Both the position numbers and the translations under genes were made by a program. 64,000 nt of DNA from positions 436,501-500,500 of the forward strand of contig NZ_FXUY01000002.1 in assembly GCF_900182985.1 (NCBI RefSeq). Direction: 5' to 3'. Numbering within the stretch: position 1 is the stretch's first letter; each line of letters begins with the position of its first letter. Origin of the DNA: Pseudomonas helmanticensis (lineage in GTDB: Bacteria > Pseudomonadota > Gammaproteobacteria > Pseudomonadales > Pseudomonadaceae). The notes under the pieces were generated by a model, which worked only from the letters and a program-made list of their open reading frames with translations, was not told the DNA's origin and did not search any database. Below, in pieces: positions 18,544 to 24,763 of this stretch.

Positions 18544-18926
18544 GGCAACTCCTCTGCAATTCGACCCAGTGCCTGCGCCAGCGCCGCGTTCAGCGCATCG
18601 GCCGTCAGGCGTGTGTGCAATGCCCCAAAGAACTCGCCGTCGCGCACCACAAACAGCGCCGGCAAATGAAAGACCTGATAACGCTCGACCAACCCGCCGT
18701 TGTCGCCGGCATCGATCCAGCACAGGCGATCGATGGCCAGTTCGAGCCCCGGCAACGCCTCGCGGGCATAACGACAACTGGCGCAGCCGACGCTGGTGAA
18801 AATCACCAGGGAAACGCCGCTCATCGCCAACAGCCGTTGGTCGGCGTCGAAATCGGTCAGTGCGGATTCGACCACTATACTGGGGGAAACAATGTCAAAT
18901 GGCCGACACAGGGAGTCTGTGCTCAT
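18540..18926 (-). CDS. Thioredoxin-like protein (CASC motif)
   Basis: About 128 residues with a thioredoxin fold: LVIFTSVGCASCRY carries the redox pair C48 and C51, and the cis-proline region is FHLPALFVVRDGEFFG. No signal peptide is seen, so it acts in the cytosol. Its stop overlaps the panE start (ATGA). The start is either the ATG at 18926 or one at 18938; with 18926 its start codon lies within the same CATG as that of the divergent PilZ gene. The substrate is unknown. Confidence 0.8.
   Translation of the reverse strand: MSTDSLCRPFDIVSPSIVVESALTDFDADQRLLAMSGVSLVIFTSVGCASCRYAREALPGLELAIDRLCWIDAGDNGGLVERYQVFHLPALFVVRDGEFFGALHTRLTADALNAALAQALGRIAEELP
18876..18881 (+). promoter_or_regulatory. 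Candidate -10 box for the PilZ gene
   Basis: TATACT lies 44 bp upstream of the PilZ gene ATG, inside the coding region of the divergent thioredoxin gene. No strong -35 hexamer is visible at the right distance. Confidence 0.35.
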
Positions 18927-19368
18927 GGGACGTTTCATTCCTCATCCGGACGAGGTGCCGGTTGAATTAACCTTGCTCAAGCCTGAGTGTATTTCCAGGC
19001 AACAGCTGCACACTATCAGCCTCGGCGGCATCGCTTGCAATTACCACCGTGCCTGGCGTCATGGCACGGCGCTGCAAGTGCGCATGCCGACGCTGAATGC
19101 CGACATCTGTTATCCGGGCTACGTGGCGTGGTGTCTGCGGCGTAAAAAAGGTTATCTGGTGGGCATCGCCTTCACCGATGAGCAGACGCTGTTCAGCGCG
19201 CGAATGGGTGAGCAGGTGTGTCAGATCGAGCGCTTCTGCCGCATGAATGACGCCCACGATGACCTGCACGATATTCAGGCGCTGGCCCTGCAATGGGTCG
19301 AGCAACACGCCGACGAGTTCTCCCATGACAGCGTGCGCAAGGCTTTCGCCCAGCCGGTGCTGGACTGA
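18925..19368 (+). CDS. PilZ-domain protein with degenerate c-di-GMP motif
   Basis: A 147-residue protein whose N-terminal region has the PilZ beta-barrel pattern with ISLGGIAC at residues 31-38, where PilZ domains read [DN]xSxxGG. The aspartate or asparagine is replaced by T30, and the usual RxxxR upstream is reduced to R25 with H29. Canonical PilZ proteins bind cyclic di-GMP through these residues, so this one may not bind it. The C-terminal part is helical and unassigned. The ATG at 18925 follows GGGAG. It is divergent from, and shares its start tetranucleotide with, the thioredoxin-like gene. Confidence 0.78.
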   Translation: MGRFIPHPDEVPVELTLLKPECISRQQLHTISLGGIACNYHRAWRHGTALQVRMPTLNADICYPGYVAWCLRRKKGYLVGIAFTDEQTLFSARMGEQVCQIERFCRMNDAHDDLHDIQALALQWVEQHADEFSHDSVRKAFAQPVLD

Positions 19369-19511
19369 CGCTGTTCTCTAAACAGTTACATGCCCATTGT
19401 CGAGCAGGCGCCTAACGCGCTAAGGTTCCGCTCCCCGACGCGCTTAAATCTGCTGTGCTCCGCCGCGCGGGGATCGCTGGCGGCCGGCACCCGTGACCTG
19501 ACGAGTAAACG

Positions 19512-20588
19512 ATGGCTGATTTACCGATCAACGACCTAAACGTCGCCTCTAACGAGACCCTGATCACTCCTGATCAGCTCAAGCGTGATATCCCTCTGAG
19601 CGACGCCGCCCTGCGCACCGTCACCAAGGGCCGCGAAGTCATTCGCAACATTCTTGATGGCACCGACCACCGTCTGTTCGTAGTGATCGGCCCGTGCTCG
19701 ATCCACGACATCAAGGCTGCCCACGAATACGCCGATCGCCTGAAGGTGCTGGCGGAGGAAGTCTCCGACACCCTGTATCTGGTCATGCGTGTGTATTTCG
19801 AGAAGCCGCGCACCACCGTCGGCTGGAAAGGCCTGATCAACGATCCGTATCTGGACGACTCGTTCAAGATCCAGGACGGCCTGCACATCGGTCGCCAGTT
19901 GCTGCTGGATCTGGCCGAAAAAGGCCTGCCGACCGCCACCGAAGCCCTCGACCCGATCTCCCCGCAGTATCTGCAGGACCTGATCAGCTGGTCGGCGATC
20001 GGCGCGCGTACCACTGAATCGCAGACGCACCGTGAAATGGCTTCCGGCCTGTCCTCGGCTGTCGGCTTCAAGAACGGCACCGATGGCGGCCTGACCGTGG
20101 CGATCAACGCCCTGCAGTCGGTGTCCAGCCCGCACCGTTTCCTCGGCATCAACCAGGAAGGTGGCGTGTCGATCGTCACCACCAAAGGCAACGCCTACGG
20201 TCACGTGGTGCTGCGCGGCGGTAACGGCAAGCCGAACTACGATTCGGTCAGCGTTGCCCTGTGCGAGCAGGCGCTGAACAAGGCCAAGATCAAGCCGAAC
20301 GTAATGGTCGATTGCAGCCACGCCAACTCCAACAAGGATCCGGCCCTGCAACCGCTGGTGATGGAAAACGTCGCCAACCAGATCCTCGAAGGCAATCAGT
20401 CGATCATCGGCCTGATGGTCGAGAGCCACTTGAACTGGGGCTGCCAGGCGATTCCAAAAGACCTCGCCGACCTGCAATACGGCGTGTCGATCACCGATGC
20501 CTGCATCGACTGGTCTGCTACCGAGACGACGCTGCGCAGCATGCACGCCAAGCTCAAGGATGTGCTGCCGAAACGTCAGCGCAGCTGA
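19512..20588 (+). CDS. Class I 3-deoxy-7-phosphoheptulonate (DAHP) synthase
   Basis: A 358-residue AroF/AroG/AroH-type enzyme for the first shikimate step. Markers are VVIGPCSIHD with the metal-binding cysteine (around residue 62), RVYFEKPRTTVGWKG for phosphoenolpyruvate binding and VDCSHANSNKD near residue 270. Which aromatic amino acid inhibits it cannot be told from the residues I can align by eye. It has its own 140-bp upstream region and ends in a strong terminator. It is the second, unrelated DAHP synthase of the window (the first is at 5053). Confidence 0.95.
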   Translation: MADLPINDLNVASNETLITPDQLKRDIPLSDAALRTVTKGREVIRNILDGTDHRLFVVIGPCSIHDIKAAHEYADRLKVLAEEVSDTLYLVMRVYFEKPRTTVGWKGLINDPYLDDSFKIQDGLHIGRQLLLDLAEKGLPTATEALDPISPQYLQDLISWSAIGARTTESQTHREMASGLSSAVGFKNGTDGGLTVAINALQSVSSPHRFLGINQEGGVSIVTTKGNAYGHVVLRGGNGKPNYDSVSVALCEQALNKAKIKPNVMVDCSHANSNKDPALQPLVMENVANQILEGNQSIIGLMVESHLNWGCQAIPKDLADLQYGVSITDACIDWSATETTLRSMHAKLKDVLPKRQRS

Positions 20589-20609
20589 TCGACGTTTCGC
20601 AGGCATAAA

Positions 20610-20636
20610 AAAACGCCGGGCATTGCCCGGCGTTTT
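20610..20636 (+). terminator. Intrinsic terminator of class I DAHP synthase gene
   Basis: GC-rich stem AACGCCGGGC/GCCCGGCGTT with a short loop, A-tract before and T-run after, 22 bp past the stop codon. The symmetric A-tract lets it also serve the convergent GNAT gene. Confidence 0.88.
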
Positions 20637-20648
20637 TGTGTGCGCGAT

Positions 20649-20930
20649 TCAGATCTTCGCGGCGCGGCGCTGATGGCGCTCCATGTAGCGCTCGACGTAG
20701 GAGCACGACGGGATCACCGTGTAGCCCATTTCTTCGGCGTATTGCAGCGCGCTTTCGGTCAGCGCGGCGGCAATGCCACGGCCACGCAGGGCGTTGGGCA
20801 CAAACGTGCGATAGATATCCAGGGTCTGTTTCCCCAGATCCATATAGGTCAGGTAGGCACGATGACCGTCCACATTGGTCTCGAACTGATGACCAGCCTG
20901 GTCATGGTGGATGGACAACGCCTCGCTCAT
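20649..20930 (-). CDS. Small GNAT-like N-acetyltransferase (YjdJ type)
   Basis: A 93-residue minimal GNAT fold. DIYRTFVPNALRGRGIAAAL contains the acetyl-CoA pyrophosphate loop RGRGIA, and PSCSYVERYM ends the domain. This compact group (Acetyltransf_CG) acetylates small molecules or unknown targets. The ATG at 20930 follows GAGGAG by six bases. It converges on the DAHP synthase gene and shares its terminator. Confidence 0.87.
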   Translation of the reverse strand: MSEALSIHHDQAGHQFETNVDGHRAYLTYMDLGKQTLDIYRTFVPNALRGRGIAAALTESALQYAEEMGYTVIPSCSYVERYMERHQRRAAKI

Positions 20931-20967
20931 CACTACTCCTCGCGGGTCTTGGATTCTGACCCCTACC

Positions 20968-21183
20968 TTACCGATGTTTTTCCGGCGAAGGAACATCTAC
21001 GCCACCCCGTGCCTGTTGGACACCGAGAAGAGCCACACCGATCTCGCGCAACCGAGCACCTGATAAATAGTAGGCACCATTGGCGAAAATGCTCAAGGTG
21101 CGCTCGTCATCAAGCGAGTTGACGGGGGGTTGCTCCGATGGACGCAGGGGTGGCGTGGGAGAAGATCTTCCCGGGCCGCTCAC
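20968..21183 (-). CDS. Possible small hypothetical protein
   Basis: A 71-codon frame starting with GTG, located 37 bp upstream of and codirectional with the GNAT gene. The first 20 residues are proline- and serine-rich and the rest is a plausible soluble sequence (LSIFANGAYYLSGARLREIG). No family is recognised, no good ribosome site precedes the GTG, and third-position GC is lower than in neighbouring genes. It may be a real lineage-specific gene or a chance frame. Confidence 0.3.
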   Translation of the reverse strand: MSGPGRSSPTPPLRPSEQPPVNSLDDERTLSIFANGAYYLSGARLREIGVALLGVQQARGGVDVPSPEKHR

Positions 21184-21568
21184 CTGAACATTGCCGGATG
21201 TTGAGACTTAAGACGTGCGACCTTTTTTAAAGTCACCTCAACATGGACAAAGATAAGCGAAGCAGCGCGCAAAATCGGAACAAAAGTATGGACGAATTCA
21301 TTTAGACAGACTTTAGCCAAGACGGCAAAAACAGCACGCCACAACGGGAACTTTTTCTCATTAACTCGCTCTGCGCGGGGCTTGCAGCTGGGTATTTTTT
21401 AAACAACCCAGTTAAAAGTTGCTCGAAAAAGAATCAGCAACTACAATTTTTTTTGCTTCTTGCGCTACGTCAGTTTACTTACTACAAGTAATGGGTAGTA
21501 TGTACGCCGGCTATTTCCTCAATCGGAGGAGACAGCCACTTAATTGAAAGTCCTTGAAGGGGAACACG
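21184..21568 (+). promoter_or_regulatory. AT-rich upstream region of oprI
   Basis: 385 bp without a gene and clearly richer in A and T than the surroundings, including long T and A runs around 21450-21460. High AT upstream of a very abundant lipoprotein fits a strong promoter with UP-like sequences. A candidate extracytoplasmic sigma site is listed separately. No RNA gene was recognised. Confidence 0.5.
21348..21374 (+). promoter_or_regulatory. Candidate AlgU (sigma-22/RpoE) promoter upstream of oprI
   Basis: GAACTT at 21348-21353 is followed after 16 bases by TCTGC at 21370-21374, close to the AlgU consensus GAACTT-N16/17-TCTGA. It lies about 190 bp before the oprI start codon, so the leader would be long; it could be one of several oprI promoters. 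Confidence 0.4.
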
Positions 21569-21820
21569 ATGAACAACGTTCTGAAATTCTCTGCTCTGGC
21601 TCTGGCCGCAGTTCTGGCTACCGGTTGCAGCAGCGCATCGAAAGAAACCGAAGCACGTCTGACCGCTACTGAAGACGCAGCTGCTCGCTCCCAGGCTCGT
21701 GCAGACGAAGCTTACCGTAAAGCTGATGAAGCTCTGGCTGCTGCTCAAAAAGCACAACAGACTGCTGACGAAGCTAACGAGCGTGCACTGCGCATGCTGG
21801 ACAAAGCTAGCCGCAAGTAA
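21569..21820 (+). CDS. oprI: Major outer membrane lipoprotein OprI (Lpp homologue)
   Basis: An 83-residue Braun-type lipoprotein. The signal peptide ends in the lipobox ATGC, so C19 becomes the lipidated N-terminus ([10 protein letters not shown]). The mature part is a heptad coiled coil ([20 protein letters not shown]) that trimerises in the periplasm, and the chain ends SRK with a C-terminal lysine as in Lpp. It anchors the outer membrane, possibly through that lysine to peptidoglycan. AAGGGGAACACG is a strong ribosome site. Its terminator follows at once, and an L,D-transpeptidase gene converges on it. Confidence 0.97.
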   Translation: MNNVLKFSALALAAVLATGCSSASKETEARLTATEDAAARSQARADEAYRKADEALAAAQKAQQTADEANERALRMLDKASRK

Positions 21821-21842
21821 TAATCCCTCGGGATTGTTATCA

Positions 21843-21875
21843 AGCCGACCCGATTTTCGGGTCGGCTTTTTTATT
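21843..21875 (+). terminator. Intrinsic terminator of oprI
   Basis: Stem AGCCGACCCGA/TCGGGTCGGCT with a short loop and six Ts, about 20 bp after the oprI stop codon. Confidence 0.9.
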
Positions 21876-21899
21876 GCCCGCAGCTTTTGTTCAGGCAAT

Positions 21900-21934
21900 A
21901 AAAAACCCGCCGATGCCTGACGCATCGACGGGTT
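21900..21934 (-). terminator. Intrinsic terminator of the L,D-transpeptidase gene
   Basis: On the minus strand AACCCGTCGATGC pairs with GCATCGGCGGGTT around a short loop with one mismatch, followed by a T-run. It lies just past the transpeptidase stop codon, back to back with the oprI terminator. Confidence 0.85.
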
Positions 21935-21946
21935 CTGCACCGCGAC

Positions 21947-22918
21947 TTACTGCTGCAAGTCGACCGGCGTATTCGAAACCATCGGTGCCGAAGTATTCGG
22001 CGTGCCGATTTCAGTTGGCAGGCCATCTTCGGCCGCGACCACATCACGCACCACATCCCAGTTCACGCGCAGGTTGCTGGTGACGTCTTCACGCTTGAGC
22101 ATCGCATTGATCACCGCAGTGTGCTTGTCGACCACCGACGGGTTGCCCTTGTCGTCGATCGGCGTGTGCGCTTCCAGATAGACCTTGCCACCACTGCTGC
22201 CGAACTTGTACGCATCGTTGAGGATGCGCACCGAAGTCCCGACCGGAACCATGCTGGCCATTTCCAGCACGTTGTTGTTGAACATGCGGAAGCAACCGTG
22301 GCTGGTGCGCATGCCGATACCGAACTTCTTGTTCGAACCGTGGATCAGGTAGCCCGGCGTGCCAAGGGTGAACTTGAACGGCCCCAGCGGGTTGTCAGGG
22401 CCGGCCGGCACCACGTTTGGCAACGGATCACCGTCAGCGGCGTGCTCAGCCTTGATCGACGCAGGAGGCGTCCAGGTCGGGTTTGGCGTTTTGGCGGTGA
22501 TCGAGGTGTGCGCGATTGGCGAACCCCAACCCTCACGGCCGATACCCAGCGGGAAGGTGTACACCACGTTCCGGCCTTTCGGGTAGTAATAGAGGCGGTA
22601 TTCGGCAAGGTTGATAACGATGCCTTCACGCGGACCCGGCGGCAGAATGAAGCGGGTCGGCAGGACGATTTCGGTACCGGCGCCCGGCAACCAGGCATCG
22701 ACGCCCGGGTTGGCCGCGACCATTTCCGAATAGCCCAGATCGTAGGTCGTGCCGAGGTCGGCGAACGTGTCCTCGTACTTGGCCTTGATCACCTGCACCT
22801 GGCCGATGATGTCCTCACCGGGCGGTGGCAGGGGAAACTCCAATGCAGCAACGGGACCGGCCACACACAGGGCGGCAAGTGACAGGCAGCGGGTGACGGC
22901 AGGAAAGCGCGGCAACAT
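21947..22918 (-). CDS. L,D-transpeptidase (YkuD/ErfK family) with LysM-like domain
   Basis: A 323-residue periplasmic enzyme. A signal peptide ends near residue 25 (AALCVAGPVAA); a LysM-like peptidoglycan-binding segment spans about 37-92, and the YkuD catalytic domain about 98-240, with H193 in YLIHG and the active site SHGCFRM (H207, C209). Relatives either form 3-3 peptidoglycan crosslinks or attach Braun lipoprotein to peptidoglycan. Its position tail to tail with oprI favours the latter. I prefer the ATG at 22918, eight bases after AAGGA; one at 22936 is in frame but has a poor ribosome site. Confidence 0.92.
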   Translation of the reverse strand: MLPRFPAVTRCLSLAALCVAGPVAALEFPLPPPGEDIIGQVQVIKAKYEDTFADLGTTYDLGYSEMVAANPGVDAWLPGAGTEIVLPTRFILPPGPREGIVINLAEYRLYYYPKGRNVVYTFPLGIGREGWGSPIAHTSITAKTPNPTWTPPASIKAEHAADGDPLPNVVPAGPDNPLGPFKFTLGTPGYLIHGSNKKFGIGMRTSHGCFRMFNNNVLEMASMVPVGTSVRILNDAYKFGSSGGKVYLEAHTPIDDKGNPSVVDKHTAVINAMLKREDVTSNLRVNWDVVRDVVAAEDGLPTEIGTPNTSAPMVSNTPVDLQQ

Positions 22919-23018
22919 CCGGAAAATCCTTCGCATGATCAACAAGGGTATAAGAGCGCGATTGTACACCGCACTTTGAATATTCGGGGAGCCACGCCGA
23001 TGGACCGTGCTGAATGCG

Positions 23019-23109
23019 AAAAGATCGCAGCCTTCGGCAGCTCCTACAGGTGTACACCCTTCCTTGTAGGAGCTGCCGAAGGCTCGGGCCGCGATCGGAC
23101 GATCTTTTG
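23019..23109. repeat. REP palindrome pair with interrupted right arm
   Basis: Left arm AAAGATCGCAGCCTTCGGCA; right arm TGTAGGAGCTGCCGAAGGCT, then extra CGGGCC and a partial duplication before GATCTTTT. It separates the transpeptidase promoter region from the CxxC protein gene. Confidence 0.85.
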
Positions 23110-23112
23110 ACC

Positions 23113-23406
23113 TTAAAGCTCGAAACGCAGCTCCGGCCAGATCGGCGACGTGCCACGCTTCTGCGACTCCAGAATCGCCCGGCACAGCGAACACAGGCGC
23201 TGATCCTGGAACACCCGCCGATCCACACTCGACCAGCGTGGCTGCGCCGGCAGCAGGCTGCCACACAGGGTGCGATCCGCCGAACCACCGAGTTCCAGCT
23301 GACGCGTCACCAGATGCACCCGCACTTCCTGGCAGGCGAACAGATCCAGCTGCTCGTCAGGCTCGATCAGTTGGTAGGCAAACAGGGACCAGGCAGAACG
23401 CGACAT
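23113..23406 (-). CDS. Conserved hypothetical protein with CxxC motif
   Basis: A 97-residue soluble protein with no signal or membrane segment. QRLCSLCRAILESQ near the C-terminus holds a CxxC pair, and single cysteines occur at LFACQE and TLCGSL, so metal or redox binding is possible. I do not recognise a characterised family. The ATG at 23406 has GGAG eight bases upstream. It is codirectional with tesA (57 bp gap), and the same arrangement is, from memory, conserved in P. aeruginosa. Confidence 0.72.
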   Translation of the reverse strand: MSRSAWSLFAYQLIEPDEQLDLFACQEVRVHLVTRQLELGGSADRTLCGSLLPAQPRWSSVDRRVFQDQRLCSLCRAILESQKRGTSPIWPELRFEL

Positions 23407-23463
23407 CTGGGGCTCCAAATAAGGGGGCGCCACATTAGCCGAAAGCCTGCCCTTAGAAAAGCC

Positions 23464-24069
23464 TCATAACAGCGGTTTTAGCGTCGGCCAGACATTTTCC
23501 AGCAACTTGCCCTGCGCCCCGGCTGCCGGGTGCAGACCATCGGCCTGCATCAAGTCCGGATGCCCGCCCACGCCGTCGAGGAAAAACGGTACCAGCGGGA
23601 TCTTTTTAGCGTCGGCCAGTTTGCCGTAGACCTCGGCGAAAGCGTCGGTGTAACGCTTGCCGTAATTAGGTGGTAACTGCATGCCGAGCAACAACACCTT
23701 GGCGCCACTCTGGCGCGAACTGTCGATCATCGAGGCAAGATTTTGTTGCAATTGAATTGGCGGCATTCCGCGCAGGCCATCGTTACCCCCCAGCTCGAGG
23801 ATCACCAACTCAGGTTTATGCTCTGCAAGCAGCGCCGGCAGGCGCGCCTGGCCTCCGGCACTGGTGTCGCCGCTGATCGAGGCATTGACCACTTTATCGT
23901 CGAAACCCTCCTGTTTGAGCCGTTGCTCAAGCAACGACACCCACCCCAAGCGGGTATCCAGTCCGAAACCGGCGCTGATACTATCGCCAACGATCAGGAC
24001 AGTACCCGCCGCTGCGTTCTGGGCCATGCACATCAAGGCCAGGCCAGCACTCAAAAACCACACACGCAT
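23464..24069 (-). CDS. tesA: Multifunctional acyl-CoA thioesterase I / lysophospholipase TesA
   Basis: A 201-residue periplasmic SGNH hydrolase. A signal peptide ends near AQNAAA; block I is VGDSISAG with S30, block III is GGND with N96, and block V is DGLHP with D177 and H180. It hydrolyses acyl-CoA, lysophospholipids and some esters. The ATG at 24069 has GGAG seven bases upstream. The gene is divergent from an ABC transporter gene, with only 10 bp between the start codons, the same partnership as tesA-ybbAP in E. coli. Confidence 0.93.
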   Translation of the reverse strand: MRVWFLSAGLALMCMAQNAAAGTVLIVGDSISAGFGLDTRLGWVSLLEQRLKQEGFDDKVVNASISGDTSAGGQARLPALLAEHKPELVILELGGNDGLRGMPPIQLQQNLASMIDSSRQSGAKVLLLGMQLPPNYGKRYTDAFAEVYGKLADAKKIPLVPFFLDGVGGHPDLMQADGLHPAAGAQGKLLENVWPTLKPLL

Positions 24070-24079
24070 CGGATTCTCC

Positions 24080-24763
24080 ATGGGCGCAAGCATTCTCACC
24101 GCGAAGAACCTCAGCAAAGTGGTTCCCAGCGCGGAAGGTGAACTGACTATCCTGCACGAACTCAGCCTGGAACTGAACAAGGGCGACAGCCTGGCCATCG
24201 TCGGCGCGTCCGGTTCCGGCAAATCCACCCTCCTCGGCCTGCTCGCCGGTCTCGACTTGCCGAGCAACGGCGAAGTCATCCTCGCCGGCCAAAGCCTGAG
24301 CAATCTCGATGAAGACCAGCGCGCGCGCATCCGTGCCGAGCACGTCGGTTTTGTCTTTCAATCGTTTCAACTGCTCGACAGCCTCAACGCACTGGAAAAC
24401 GTCATGCTGCCGCTGGAGCTCGATGGCCGCAAAGATGCCCGCGAGCGCGCGACGGAGTTGCTGCAACGGGTCGGTCTCGGCCAGCGTCTGACCCACTCGC
24501 CGCGCCAGCTCTCCGGTGGCGAGCAGCAACGTGTGGCGATAGCCCGCGCGTTTGCCGCCGAACCTGACGTGCTGTTCGCCGACGAGCCGACCGGCAACCT
24601 CGACAGCCACACCGGCGAGCGCATCAGCGATTTGCTCTTCGAATTGAACAAGGAACGCGGCACCACCCTGGTGCTGGTGACCCACGACGAACGCCTGGCC
24701 CATCGCTGCCGGCGCCTGATCCGTCTTGAAGCCGGGCTGTTGGTCGCCCCTCTGGAGCCTTGA
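24080..24763 (+). CDS. ABC transporter ATP-binding protein (YbbA-like)
   Basis: A 227-residue ATPase of the LolD/MacB-type class. Walker A is GASGSGKST (42-50), the signature is LSGGEQQRVAIARA (from 144) and Walker B is VLFADEP (164-170). It should dimerise and drive the large permease encoded by the next gene, whose ATG overlaps its stop as TGATG. I start at 24080, where the minus-strand tesA start is 10 bp away. The likely role is lipid or lipoprotein-related extraction at the inner membrane; the substrate is unproven. Confidence 0.92.
   Translation: MGASILTAKNLSKVVPSAEGELTILHELSLELNKGDSLAIVGASGSGKSTLLGLLAGLDLPSNGEVILAGQSLSNLDEDQRARIRAEHVGFVFQSFQLLDSLNALENVMLPLELDGRKDARERATELLQRVGLGQRLTHSPRQLSGGEQQRVAIARAFAAEPDVLFADEPTGNLDSHTGERISDLLFELNKERGTTLVLVTHDERLAHRCRRLIRLEAGLLVAPLEP

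Noticed and set aside
19390..19542. A short frame in front of the class I DAHP synthase that might be an attenuator leader peptide
   Set aside because: It is 50 codons long without a run of Phe, Tyr or Trp codons, overlaps the real start, and no terminator/antiterminator pair is evident.
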